64,000 bases of DNA from Microcebus murinus (lineage: Eukaryota > Chordata > Mammalia > Primates > Cheirogaleidae), in the NCBI RefSeq assembly GCF_040939455.1, contig NC_134112.1:69690001-69754000 (forward strand), given 5' to 3'. This document shows, piece after piece, positions 45,950 to 57,879 of this stretch; positions within the stretch are counted from its first letter, which is position 1; every line of letters begins with the position of its first letter. The translations under genes and the position numbers were made by a program. The notes beneath the pieces were generated by a model. That model saw only the letters and a program-made list of their open reading frames with translations. It was not told the DNA's origin and searched no databases.

Positions 45950-46390
45950 GCTAGATTGTATGAAATCCTGTAGACCTTCCCTTTTGATTACATCTTTACA
46001 GTATTCTTTCTCACTGCTTTCATTCATCTTCCTTGAATTACATGCACTCTCCCTGAAACCACGACGGCTTCCCTGTGTCTCCACGCTTGCTGACTATCTC
46101 GCCTCTGGGGTGAGTTTGTTCTGCACACAGTGCTCTCCCATCTGCTGTTATAATTCTGTCCACATCTAAACAGCTGCTTAAATATCACTATTTCTTGGAA
46201 GACTTCGGTTTCTTTAGTCGGAAGAAATCTCCCTCTCCAACCTCATGAAGGACTTTGTGCTTCTTCTATTTCACTGTTCTGACTAATTATTTGTGTATGT
46301 GTTTTGTGACCTGCTAGATTGTAAACTCCTATAGCAAGAGAATTATATTTTACTTATTTGTAGCAATAAATAACAAAATGTTCCTCCTTA
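45950..46390 (+). mobile_element. L2 LINE 3' region
   Basis: Diverged L2 in sense: 'aaacagctgcttaaatatca', 'ctatttcttggaagacttcg', 'ctgactaattatttgtgtat' and 'gctagattgtaaactcctat'. The 97-codon open frame at 45876-46169 is incidental. Confidence 0.5.
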
Positions 46391-47164
46391 TCTCCAAATT
46401 GTTGGATCTAACAGAAATTGATGCTGAAGACTAGATGACAGTAATTTAGAGTGGATATAACTCCTTTAGTGTATGGCAGGATCTGGAATGAATCAAGCCT
46501 TCCACAAATCAAAGCTCACCTTGATGAGACTTGTTGTAGGGCCATCTCTGGGCCAGATGGGCCTTTGAGCCAAGAAGAAAGCAGGTCCCCTCTGGGTAGA
46601 TGTACCTTATAAATTGAGGGACTCAAGACCAGTGTTTGGTCCTGGAACCTTGGTAAAGCAGTGATGGGTAAAATAATATCCTATTAGAAAGAAGGTGAGC
46701 AAGACATGTACTTACTCCCATGAGTACTCAGCTAAGTAACTGTTAGTTATCTTTGCACTTGGTGACCCAAAGACTTTGGTCTGTTGATGACCCCATTTGA
46801 CAGAAAAGCCAAATGTCATCTTGGACATTTTTTGTTGATGGTAAGAATAAGGACCCCTCATACTGCCTCATTTAATAAGCTTTTCTCCAATGAATTAATA
46901 AGTTCAGGTGAATTATCTATCTACTCATTCTTGCTATGTATAAATTATAACATAACTGAACTCTGATTTTTTCCAGGATTGAGTAGGCAACTCTAAACTT
47001 AAACCGAATCTTTTACTTTATAATTTTAAGTTTTCTCAGGGTATATTTCTGGTCTACATTTATAGTCCCACTTTCTGTGCTAGAACCTTCATCTTTGATA
47101 TTGCCCTTCTTTTCTCCCCTACTTTATTCCTTGTATTAAGTTCTGTAAAATCTCATCACCTAGA
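46391..47164. other. Unassigned stretch
   Basis: Nothing recognisable. Confidence 0.45.
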
Positions 47165-47261
47165 ACAGAGTAACTCAACCTGAGGTTTAAAACTACCTGT
47201 GTTAGAATTAGTTAGGTCATTGTTTTTAAAAATATCAACCAATTAAATGCCCATGGCTCTG
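47165..47261 (+). mobile_element. MER5-like hAT MITE, left half
   Basis: The sequence 'agtaactcaacctgaggttt' and 'tgtttttaaaaatatcaacc' starts a MER5-type element. It is cut by the LTR at 47262 and resumes at 47743. Confidence 0.55.
47257..47261. repeat. 5-bp target-site duplication (CTCTG), left copy
   Basis: CTCTG immediately precedes the LTR and recurs at 47743-47747. Confidence 0.8.
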
Positions 47262-47742
47262 TGTAATAGTTAGGGTTCTTCAGAGAATCAGACCCAATAG
47301 GATATATACAGAATATAATATATAGATATACAAGAAAGGGTTTATTATGGGAATTGACTCACATGATTATGTAGGCCAAGAAGTCCCATGGTATGCTGTC
47401 TGCAAGCTGAAGAATCATGGAGGCTAGTGGTATAATTCATTCTGAGTCCAAAAGCCTGAGAACCTGGAGTTCTAATGTCTGAGGAGGACAGGAAAAGATC
47501 CATGTCCCAGCTCCTGAATAGTGAGAGAATTCATCTTCCCTTTGCCTTTTTGTTTTAGCCAGGCTCTCAATGGAATGAATGATGCCCACTCACACTGGTG
47601 AGATCTTTCTTACTCAGTCTACAGATTTAAATGCTAATCTCTTCAAGAATTATCCATATAGGCATACCCAGAAATAATGCTTTATCTGCTATCTGGGTAT
47701 TCATTAAACCAGTGAAGTTGACACCCAAAATTAACCTTCACA
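47262..47742 (-). mobile_element. MLT2-type solo LTR (ERVL), antisense
   Basis: Plus-strand ends are 'tgtaatagttagggttcttc' and 'acccaaaattaaccttcaca', i.e. TG...CA. Between them lie 'gagaatcagacccaatagga', 'gggtttattatgggaattga', 'aagaagtcccatggtatgct', 'gtctgcaagctgaagaatca', 'atgatgcccactcacactgg' and 'gcatacccagaaataatgct'. This is the reverse complement of an MLT2-like LTR. Length is 481 bp, with no internal retroviral sequence. Confidence 0.82.
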
Positions 47743-47800
47743 CTCTGCTATCTCAGTACACTGAATCAGAATCTCTGGGTTGATGGACCAGAAATCCGAT
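47743..47800 (+). mobile_element. MER5-like hAT MITE, right half (with CTCTG duplication at its start)
   Basis: After the CTCTG duplication the sequence 'actgaatcagaatctctggg' continues the MITE core. This confirms that the LTR inserted into it. Confidence 0.55.
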
Positions 47801-48539
47801 GGTTGCTGCTTACTCTTTTGTTCTCATATCCTCATCTCCCCTTCTTCTCCCATCCCTCTTCATATCCTAGGTTCCAATATTGGCAGCCTTAGTTTCCTAC
47901 TTAGAATGTCTACCAACTCTTCTCTTTGTCATATTCTTGATATACTTATGCTCATCTTTCACACCCAGCTAAAATATTGTTAAGAAATGCTTATAAACCT
48001 GCTCCTCACATTTCCACAGAAAGGAAAGGAATTCCTCTTCACCTACCAAGAGGAGGCAGTATTAAAAATATTTTTAACCCCTCATTGGTAAAGAAGATGT
48101 AAAGAAGATGAAGTGATACTTAGCCAGGAACAAGCCTGTCCTAGCCCTTTTGGAATTGTTTGGTTTGGTTTAGTTTAGTTTTGGATCTACCTGTCAAGCC
48201 TATGCATGGCTTCACCTACTCTTTATAGATTCATGAAGAAATTACATCTAGGTTAGAACCAAGGGCCTGCCTTCAAGAGGCTAATCTAGAAACCTATCTT
48301 TCTGTATCCCAGTTATCTGAGCTCCATGAGGGCTAAGGCCCTTTATGTTGCAGGCTGGATTTGGTATCCACTTTGCAGATCCTACTTACCTACTGAGTGG
48401 AAAGGCCAAGGTCAAATATTGAGGAAAAGGGGCAGAAAGGTTAATTCTGGTCACAGGTCTAATCCATGATCTATAATCCTTCTTTAGCAAATAGGTCATC
48501 TACCTATATGATCTCTCTTTGACTTTCCACTCATGGGTA
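47801..48539. other. Unassigned stretch
   Basis: Part of 48290-48360 ('gagctccatgagggctaagg') resembles L2. The rest is unassigned. Confidence 0.4.
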
Positions 48540-48602
48540 TGTTACTTATAATAGAAAGCATTTAATACACATGTACTGGATGAATAAATGAATGAATGGG
48601 TT
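48540..48602 (+). mobile_element. L2 3' terminus
   Basis: The sequence 'agcatttaatacacatgtac' and 'tggatgaataaatgaatgaa' is an L2-like 3' end in sense. Confidence 0.5.
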
Positions 48603-49799
48603 GGTCAGTTCCAATAGTTTAGGGCAGCCTGATAGAAAACACTTAGAGGCAGCTTTTCTGATTTTCTAAACTAATCTTTCTCAAAGTCATAAGCTATCCA
48701 TTAATCATACTAACCTGACAGACTTAAATAAAGAAACCATTTTTTAATGTACCCTGTTACCTTTTCTCTTAGCATGGACCCTGTAAGCAGTATCTTCTAT
48801 AATCAAAGGACCTTGGCTATGTGATAATCTTCTTTTAATAGCTGCTGGATTTTCTGATTTCTCTAAATGCTAAGCTATGTTATATAGTAGTAACTTTACT
48901 ATATCTCCAAATAAATCAATGACATATCACAAGACAATTACTTTCAGTAAGATCTTGGAATTGCAAAATATAAGCAAAGAAAAGCACACTAAAAACTTCA
49001 TACTATCAAAAGTAAAGCAAAAAAAGAGCCTGTTTTATAATTATATATATTTATATAACTTATTTATCCTTGATAATAGAGATTTTAAAGCAGAACTATT
49101 ATTCAGCTTTGCTATATTCCCTTTTATAAATGATAAACACTCAATAACATTTTATGATCTTTGCTATGAACATGCTTGTGGACTTTTAGATAGATCTTAG
49201 ATTATCAGAATTCAAATTTGAAGTTGAGCTTTAAAGAATGACACCACTGGAGCATATTCTCTGACCCAATCCAGATAACATTCCAACATCATGAATCACC
49301 TTGGCAGTGTTTTGACTGTTGCCTTTCTCAATTGCATTCCCAGCAGAAAGTGCTTTTATTTGACCACTTCGATCTTTTCAACTTTCACTTACTAACAATA
49401 GCTGATTGCTGTTGTCAAAAATCATGTCATAATAACTATGCACTAAACTCTTAACCTGGCTGATAGCTGAATACGAAGAGCTGTTGAAATTGAAACAATC
49501 CTGCTGTGGAATGTAAGTATTTAAAAAATTAGTTTAAAATAGATGGAAAACATCTCCTTGTTAGTGCTCCGTTCTTTTTCAGAAAGTTATAGTTCCTGTT
49601 ACATTTCTAGCTGAGGCATTATCTTGTGAGTGGATTGGTTACAAAAGTGGTCATCCACATTTCCAATAACACTTAATTGCTGGTGGACAATTTGAGACTT
49701 CACAAAGTTCTTTATAAAATGAAACAAAAAGGTTTTATGTACTTTTGAAGATGCATAGAAAGTAATTTCTATGCTTAGCAACAAAATTAATTATTCTGA
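48603..49799. other. Unassigned AT-rich stretch
   Basis: No gene; the 107-codon frame at 48877-49200 has no recognisable domain. Confidence 0.45.
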
Positions 49800-49917
49800 T
49801 AGGAACTACATTTTACTTAGTATCTACCTTTTTGGGCACCATCCTGGGCATACCATCTAATTTAATTCTTATAACAATGCTGCCAAATAGGAATTATTCT
49901 TATAAATTTACAAATGC
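49800..49917 (-). mobile_element. MIR SINE, left part
   Basis: Reverse-complemented MIR: 'gggcaccatcctgggcatac', 'catctaatttaattcttata' and 'acaatgctgccaaataggaa'. It is split by the Alu and resumes at 50263. Confidence 0.6.
49904..49917. repeat. 14-bp target-site duplication, left copy (Alu)
   Basis: The sequence aaatttacaaatgc recurs with a single change (aaatgtacaaatgc) at 50249-50262. Confidence 0.85.
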
Positions 49918-50250
49918 GGCCGGGCGTGGTGGCTCACGCCTGTAATCCTAGCACTTTGGGAGGCCGAGGCGGGCGGATTGCTCAAGGTCAGGAGTTCGAA
50001 ACCAGCCTGAGCGAGACCCCGTCTCTACCAAAAATAGAAAGAAATTAATTGACCAACTAAAAATATATATACAAAAAAAATTAGCTGGGCATGGTGGCGC
50101 ATGCCTGTAGTCCCAGCTACTCGGGAGGCTGAGGCAGTAGGATCGCTGAGCCCCGGAGAATGAGGTTGCTGTGAGCCAGGCTGACGCCACGGCACTCACT
50201 CTAGCCTGGGCAACAAAGTGAGACTCTGTCTCAAAAAAAAAAAAAAAAAA
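49918..50250 (+). mobile_element. Alu SINE, young strepsirrhine (lemur-type)
   Basis: Full-length Alu starting 'ggccgggcgtggtggctcac'. CpG density is still high ('gaggcgggcgg', 'gagcgagaccccgtctctac'). The Pol III B box 'gttcgaaacc' at about 49995 is intact. After the left arm comes an AT-rich spacer ('aaatagaaagaaattaatt', 'gaccaactaaaaatatatat') that I know from lemur Alus and not from human subfamilies. The right arm has 'gctgacgccacggcactcac', also typical of lemurs. The A-tail is A18-20 and the insertion is flanked by 14-bp duplications. The 108-codon minus frame through it is an Alu artefact. Confidence 0.97.
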
Positions 50251-50262
50251 ATGTACAAATGC

Positions 50263-50352
50263 GAAAACAATCACACAAAGAAAATTCTTTTTTCATTTCA
50301 CACAGTCAATAAATGGAAAGATTACAGATTAAATGCTGTGTTTGAACTACTG
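50263..50352 (-). mobile_element. MIR SINE, right part
   Basis: It continues the MIR after the Alu, with 'tcacacagtcaataaatgga' and 'tgtttgaactactgcccttt' in place of the usual 'cacacagctagtaagtggca' and 'attcgaacccaggc'. Weak but in order. Confidence 0.45.
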
Positions 50353-51514
50353 CCCTTTTCCTGAAGAGTTTCCATAGTTTGTTTTTTTTTCTAAATATTT
50401 CTGTCAATCAGAATTAAATCACTCTTTCCTGTTTTGAGATACAATAAAAATTCCAGCATTTGGAACCAAAAAAAAAAAAAAAAAACCCTGAAGGGCTACT
50501 ATTAATACATAAATGATCAAAAAGAATACATTAGGAAAAACTGTTTTAGTTACCTCTAGATTTAGTGAACTTGGACTCAAATACCTTATCCCACTGCTAG
50601 ACACTTTCAAGTTGTATCACAATTTTCAGTTGGGAAAACATAGCTTCCAAACCTAACATACTCAGTGAATTTGTTGAGTTGAATAGAAGTGCACCCATTT
50701 CCAGCAGGTAATTCTGCTTGGTAATCTTGGTCCCAAAGCTATACTTTTTCTTACAAAAATTAGAACCTCTGGAGAGTAGAAAGAACAATATTCTAATTCC
50801 TGAGAAATGGGAGGCACCAAGCAAGAACCCTGGCTCAAACAACTGGTGCATAATCAGGTAAAAGTCTTAATACATGTGGGGATAAGGTAAGCATCCACTT
50901 ACAGGAACTGGAGCCCAAAGGCAGATTGGAATAGCACAGGGCTGAGCTGCTGAGTTATAGGATCAGGCTAATTAATTAATTCTTGATTTGTGACAAGATT
51001 GGCTCCAGAGTTTTTGAACGAACCAATAGGAGGAGTTGAATAATCTTTATAACTGAGAGTTAGAAGGATTAGACTGGCAAGCAGACAGTTGAGTAGAAAA
51101 GCACAGAAACATGTTTGTGTCTTCTGATTTTTCATACCGTGGGAAATAGGTCATTTGAGACTGCAGGTTTAGAATCAGTAGCCCCCCTTCACTTTCTTCT
51201 CTCTTTCTTAAGCTTTTTAACTTTACACATAATTATGTTGTTAATATTTAAGAAGTAGGTCAAATGTAGTTCTTTCGATAAGTCTTTGTTTTTATACTTT
51301 TTTTGTCTTTGAAGTATAATGAAAAGAACAAGGAAAGCTGTTTAAGGATGGATGTATTTTTATATGTGTGTGTGCTGGTTCATCAATCAGAAGTGGAATG
51401 GATTTTTAAAATTAGCTTTTAAAAAAAACCTCCTTTTTTATTTTCATAAATTAAGATTATAAGGTGTCCTGAAATTCCCCTTCTTTATCCTACTCATCAT
51501 TATATCATCATATA
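50353..51514. other. Unassigned stretch
   Basis: It contains an A17 run near 50468-50485. No gene or named repeat. Confidence 0.45.
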
Positions 51515-51705
51515 TAGCTGTGGTTAGCAATTTTAGTTGCACATTAGAACCTCTTTAAGAGATTTAAAAAATCCCAATACCCAGGCCACACTCCAGAACA
51601 ATTATAACAGAATCATTGGATCACTGCCGGTGGGACCCAGGCAATGGTAGTTTTCAAAACTCTCCAGGTGATTCCAAAGTAAAGCCAACACCACAAATGA
51701 TGCTT
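51515..51705 (+). mobile_element. MER5A-like hAT MITE
   Basis: The sequence 'gttgcacattagaacctctt', 'aaaaaatcccaatacccagg', 'ccacactccagaacaattat', 'caggcaatggtagttttcaa' and 'ctctccaggtgattcc' follows MER5A in sense. Confidence 0.7.
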
Positions 51706-51904
51706 TACAACAATCATCGTTTTCTATCAGCGAAAGCACATATTTTTATTTGATGTTTAATTGTTCAAGGCATCAAGGTAAATGGCACGCAAGAAAACTG
51801 TCTTAAAATGAATACCTGCTTTGTAGCTCCTCACAATCTAGAATTTTAGCATTAATTTCTTCTTTTACTCAATAATACACATATTCAATAAATATTGACC
51901 ATTC

Positions 51905-52097
51905 AGGGGTGGGGAACCTGTGGCTTTCTGATTTCAAGATCGTTCTTTCTTAAGCACCAAAGGAGGTGAGAAAAGCTTCATCTTTCTCTGCTACACCCCT
52001 TTTGATAAAAGGATTTGTTATATAAAACTTGGATTCAGTTAAAAGTCTGCACTCAAGGATCCAGAAGGCCACATGTGGCCCCAAGGCTGAAGGTGAG
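51905..52097. mobile_element. hAT MITE with 'ggggtggggaacctg' terminus
   Basis: The left end 'caggggtggggaacctgtgg' and the right part 'gaaggccacatgtggcccca' with 'aggctgaaggt' are inverted relatives, as in the short mammalian hAT elements that start 'caggggtggggaacctg'. About 190 bp, non-coding, with the right tip eroded. Confidence 0.65.
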
Positions 52098-53668
52098 TCT
52101 GACCTCATCGAACTTCAGTCTATCAGAATAGGAAGAAAAAAAAAAAAGCATGGAAAAGACCATAGAGTGTCATCAGATGATTTGCAACATCTGTGAACCA
52201 AAATGCATATTTAAAATTTCCTAAGCTAACTTCCTGATGTTGGCTGAGACTACCTTCCATCACCAACAACCAAAAGATCCCCTTCTTCCTAATAGATTAA
52301 ATAAATTTATATCTCCTTATAAAATTCTTGGGAAGAGAGGAGAAGGTATCAGGTACCACATTTAATGCTGCAACAATCAGGAGAAAAAGACTAATAACAA
52401 CCTGAATCCTTTGTTAGCTGATTGTGTACAGTTCTATATCCTTTAACATATTATAGACATTTAGAGATGTTAAAATAGGAAAAGTAAAAAGTACATTAGA
52501 TTGATCTATAAAATAGAGATGCACAGAACATAATTAAATTATTAAAAATGTTAAAAGAGCTTATAGTAAACATAAAGCTTTTCTTTTTTATTATGATGGA
52601 ATTGTTCTAATTGAGTTTTTAAAAAAGTTTTTATTATGTTTCCTGGTCAAATATCATTAGCATATAATAAAGGTATCATGTGGCATACATCTGTGTCAAA
52701 ATTACTGTGGGCTTTGGGGTTCCCTCGCTGGGACTAATACATAGTTGAGCTAATTAGTCTTCTATTGTTCTTTTAACAGCAAGGCCAATGAGATATTCTT
52801 ATTTAGAATGGTAACATAAGAATTCTTTTTTCTCCAGTGGTCATATTTCATACGAGGTAGTTTTTGAACATGATATTTTAAAATCAGGTATCTTTTAATA
52901 TGATTAATTTATAGGTAATTATAGGGCTATAGATGTATGTGGTAAACTATGAACACTAGAACATTAATGAGTAAATTAGAACAAATTTCTCATCCCCTTA
53001 TTGAAGATTATAACACTAAAAAAAGTCCATAACAATTTTGATGGTTATGGCTGATGCCCTTTTGACTGTTACAATTTTAAAGATAACTTTAGTCAGCTGG
53101 AAAGCATATGTTAAAAGGGAATAGCTCAAGTGAAACAAATTCTTCTTGCTTTTGTCTCCAAGTGAACTGCACTGTGAAAGGACACAAAATGCGTATGCAT
53201 TGCCTGAGAGAATTACAGTATAAGGTGTTATCTGTCGAGTAACTGAAAACCTTTATTCTAGTACCAGAAATATTAAAAAAAAATTGAAAAACCTATTAGT
53301 TTTTTTAAAAACAAGCGAAATAAGTCATTTGGTTAAAAAAAATTTTCTTTGTAGGAATATGCATTTTTCATGTGAGTTGTCCTGGTAGATTTCCTAAAAG
53401 CTGATGCTAGAAGGCAAATATTGCTACATGAAGGAATTTATGACTGCTCAGGTGTATGAAATGAAGTGCAGCTAAAGCACATTTTAAAGAAAAATCCAAA
53501 TTTAAGAAATGAAGTGATTATTTTTATCTTGTCTATTAAAATTCTTCATTACAGAATGAGAATAGTTTATGACTTCACTCATGCATTGCTTTTCAATGAA
53601 GCTACTCTAACATTATTTAGACTCTTCTTCCTCCTTCTCCCCTTAGCCACCTGAAAGTTTCTACTCTA
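52098..53668. other. Unassigned AT-rich stretch
   Basis: No gene or named repeat. Confidence 0.45.
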
Positions 53669-53696
53669 TATTTTACAGATATATATCTGTAAAATA
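53669..53696. repeat. Perfect 28-bp palindrome
   Basis: The arm tattttacagatat at 53669-53682 is followed directly, with no spacer, by its exact reverse complement at 53683-53696. It could extrude as a cruciform. Confidence 0.95.
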
Positions 53697-56149
53697 CATA
53701 CATGTCTATATAACTAGAGCACATATATATTTATATGTATTTATTAGACTAGAGACAGGTCACTGCTTTCAACTTGTTAAGAAATGTTTTCATGCAATTG
53801 AGATGTCAAAATATCTGTACATAATGCCAGCATTTGCTAAAGGTCACATTGTACAGTCAGATTCTGAAAGGAAATATACTGGATAACTTCTTTATATATT
53901 CTCCGTCTCATATAGTAGAACTTAGATATTATATTCCTTAGGTATAAACATCTTTGGTAAAAAATGATTTTGTTATAATGAAAAATACAGTTGTCTAGAA
54001 ACTTAGAATGTATATGTTACTTAACTTGATGATCATTCAAATGTGAATAACTGAATATTTGAGAAAAAATGCATGTTGAATATCTTGATTTTTAAAAAAT
54101 TAAAAACAATGCAGTAAAATGCTTCCCTTTGTTTGAAGTTGGTAATGATGTTCTGGTTTAGGTGCTTTAAATTTTTAATACTGATTTCCAATACCTGACA
54201 GATGAATTTAGTGTACCTTCCTCAATTATCTTTCCTTTCACTATTCATTTTCCTCTTTCCCTTGGCCATAATTTCTCTCTACTCTTCTTTTATCCTTTAT
54301 ATTCCTTCCTTTTTTACCCTCTAACTACCTAAATGAAAACAAGGTTAGGGGAAAGTTCATTTTTATTTCATGTTTTTCTTTAAGAAACATAAATGTTTCT
54401 AAGCAATACATTATCTTTACTGCCTTAAATCCAAAGAACTGGTCCATTTATATGTTTTGGGACACAGTGCATATATCTAGGTTTATTTTGTTTCATTGGA
54501 ATACTGAACAAAGAAACCTATAATTTCTTTAGATTATAAATACATGGTTCAAATGATTGCAAGTGTGATCATAGCATAAAACTTAATTTGCAAAATTCGT
54601 TTTCTAACCACTAGAAAACTAACTCAGAACAATTTTCTTATTCTTCATAGATTAGTTCCACTGCTTTTTACAGTGTCAGATCATACAATCATTAAAGAGA
54701 GAAAATTATATAATTATTTTTCTTGACTGATATTCATCCAAATGATAGTAACTTATTACTATTATATATTAAAATATTTTAATAAAGGACAGATTTTAGT
54801 TTATCTAGTTCTTTGAATTCCAAATCATGATTTGTACAATTCACAGGTGATATATTATGTGGAAGTTTGCCATTCATTTTTTCAAGAAAGCAGCCATAAC
54901 CACAAAATAATTTTATAGTTTACCTTGATTCATATTTCATAAAAATCAGCCAACTCCTTCAGAAGAAAATATAAACAGAAAATATGACATGTCAAATATT
55001 AGACATTCCAGCAGAGAATGAATTCTTTTTAATTTGAACAAGGAATTAAACAATGTCAACTAATAAATTAGAGTTCACCTTTCATTAAAAATAAATCAGC
55101 TAGAATAATTTTACAAATTGACATAATGATAATTATGATACATATTAAAGTAGGTAGAGAGATAAAACTTACTTTTCTCTTAAGTATTCATGCCAATCTC
55201 ACAAGTTACTCTCACATTTGGCCATCAGCATTCAGTATCTACTTCCCACTAGGCTCCCACTAAAAAACTCCCTCTATAAAAACATGGGCTCAGTTGCCAA
55301 AAAGTAATAAGAACACTGATAATCAAGTCTGGTTGGTTCTCTAATGCAAGAATCTGTAGAAATCCATAACTAATTATAAGGCACACTGTACCAAGCAAAT
55401 CGTATTAATTACCCCAGATTGCCTTGGTGCTTGCTTTTCCTGGACCACTTCGATTTCACCTGGAGCAGCCAGCAAGTTATTGGCCTTGAGCATGTCAGGC
55501 CCTCCTCTGGCCATTTCTGTGCAACCAGGCTAGCCAGTCTTACAAACCCAGACTTTGGTTTCCTCTGCCACTCTTGGACCCAAATAAAATTATAGAACAT
55601 AGGACCTGGCATTCTGAACAGCTACCGAAGGATCCAGATGATGCAACCTGGAAGTGTGATAGAGTTAACTCGCCCATGAGTAAACTTTATTCACTGGGAA
55701 GCAAGAGATGGGGACAAAAGTCATGCCAATAAGTCCTGCCTTTTTCGTGTATCACAGGGACTGCTCCAAGGATGTTTCTCTGATAGTTCTCCTGAGACTT
55801 TCAACATACTAGGCAGAGAGACCTGCAGAGGGACCCCTGTGGTGAAGCAGCAGACAAGGTCGTAATCCATCACTTTGCACTGCTTTACATCCTTCCCCAC
55901 CCCACTTGCCTTATCCCTCACTCTTGCTGTCCTGGATTCACGCAGTCTAAATAATCCTTGCATCAAGCTCTGATTTCTAAGGAATCTTGGATCAAACACA
56001 CGTGAAGTTTGATTGAGAAAAACACAATCATCCCTAAATTGATATTTTTGGCTTCATAGTATGAAGCAAATTTTTTTTTCAAAAATAGAAAGTACATCTA
56101 TATACAGATTCAAAATTTCAGGAAATATATTAACTGGATAATTGAGAAA
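53697..56149. other. Unassigned region
   Basis: AT-rich up to about 55390. The part 55400-56010 is GC-richer ('ctcctctggccatttctgtg', 'tccccaccccacttgcctta') and looks like a repeat, perhaps an LTR read on the minus strand. I cannot name it. No gene is supported. Confidence 0.4.
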
Positions 56150-57600
56150 GTACTCTGCTTACATATGAGGCAGTCAGAATTAGTACCCACACTGACAAAA
56201 CATCTTTCTGAGAGAGAAAGGAAGAGAGAGAGAGCAAATCCATGAAAACACCTGGGCAGGTGTGGAAGTAGGCAAAAAGATGAGAAGCGCAGTCAGCAGC
56301 ACATTAGATTAAAGAAGGAATAATCGCCATAAGTAAACCTGTAAAGATGGCAGAAGAAACACGGATAACTCTGAAAGAACATGTCAGAAATGCTAAGTGT
56401 TTATGTATACCTTATATTCAGGATAACAGAAACCAGGAAGTAGGGATACTAAAAGATTTAATTTCAGAGAACAACTGTTTGAAATATTTTTGGAAGCTGA
56501 GAATTAGACTGGGAACTGAGCACACAAATGTGCCCTTGAGATGTAGCTTAGAGAAGGTATTTGTCACAGAAGAAAACAAGACACAAAACAATGCATGTTT
56601 ATATCTGTGCAGAGGTAATTAATTTGAATATAGTACACCATTTTTGGAAATATTTTAAAAGAAAAATAAATCCCAGTGTCAGGGCTATGAACTGAGGAAA
56701 GAGGTCATGGGAATGGTGTTTGTAAGACTTATGAGCAGAAAATATCTCTGAAAATTATCTAAAAAATGGTCCAGAAGAAAATTTCAGAAAAATGTTCAGC
56801 ATCTGCAATGGATTGCAAGGAACCATGACATTTATAAATAGGAGTTGGGATTCATTAAAAAACTGAATAATATTTAAAGGCAACAGGATGAAAGGGAAAG
56901 ATAAAATGTGATAAAGAAGAATTGCAAGAAATTTAAAATGCAATAGCACTACTGAGCAGAAGTGATACTGCAGAAAATTTAATCTATGATATAAAGGATT
57001 TATTTGAACAGCTCTCCCAGTCATCAAAGGAAAAGGAAAAGTACATGAAATAATAAGAAATAAAATAATACATATCTAAGAGCAAGATTGGAAAGCCAAT
57101 ATATTTATAATATATGTCTGAAGTAGAAACTAATGAAAAAGATGCGTTAATCAATAATAATATATGAGAATAAATCTCCAGGACAAAGACAGACCATGAT
57201 ACAGGTTGAAAGAGGGTCACTGTATTCCATACCAAGTGAATGCAGAGACACATAGATGTATTTTAATGTTTTGATCATTAAGGATAAAAATAATTCAATC
57301 ATAATTCAATCATAATTCACAGATTACTTTCAAAGAAACAAAACAATATAGCATTCAGCCTCTCCTCTGCACCATTAAATTCATGAATATTATATGAAAT
57401 AATATCTAAATAATTTTGAATATAAAAACAATTATAACCCAAGATTTTTGTAAATAATAAGTTGTCATTTATTAGCAAAGGTAAGAGAATAATATTCTCT
57501 GATTTCAAATTACAATAAAAATGCAAGCATATGGTATTGAAATTACATGAAGATTAATTCCAATCGACCAAGAGACTCAAAATTATAAGCCTAAAAATTA
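56150..57600 (+). mobile_element. HAL1 ('half-L1') element
   Basis: From about 56900 the order is 'aaatgcaatagcactactga', 'gatactgcagaaaatttaat', 'ctatgatataaaggatttat', 'gaaaaggaaaagtacatgaa', 'gtgaatgcagagacacatag' and 'tataacccaagatttttgta'. It ends near 'ccaagagactcaaaattata'. This is the 3' part of HAL1, a non-autonomous L1 relative with ORF1 only, in sense. The left end is uncertain. The 91-codon plus frame at 56347-56622 may derive from it. Confidence 0.6.
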
Positions 57601-57879
57601 TGAAGACTTGTTGTGCCAATTATCTCAGCTCTAAACCCAACTTCCTATAATCTGCTTTGTGATTCTGAGGCTGGGACTCTGCAAACTACCTTTCTTCTTT
57701 ACCAACCTGGTGTGGAGAGGTCAATATCCCCCAAGAGGCCTGTGAGATAAAGGCTTTGTAATTGTCACTCGTTGGGTCTGAAATATCACACACGTAACAT
57801 TTTGGCCAGGATCTAGACTTCTCAGAGAGCCATCTCGATCCTCCCAAGAGAGATGAGCCAGACATCTGGATGCAGGTTG
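57601..57879. other. Unassigned stretch between HAL1 and the ERV-L remnant
   Basis: Possibly LTR-like or upstream ERV-L DNA; not resolved by eye. Confidence 0.35.

Noticed and set aside
49948..50274. 108-codon minus-strand frame
   Set aside because: It is the familiar antisense Alu frame (…ETESHFVAQA…), not a gene.
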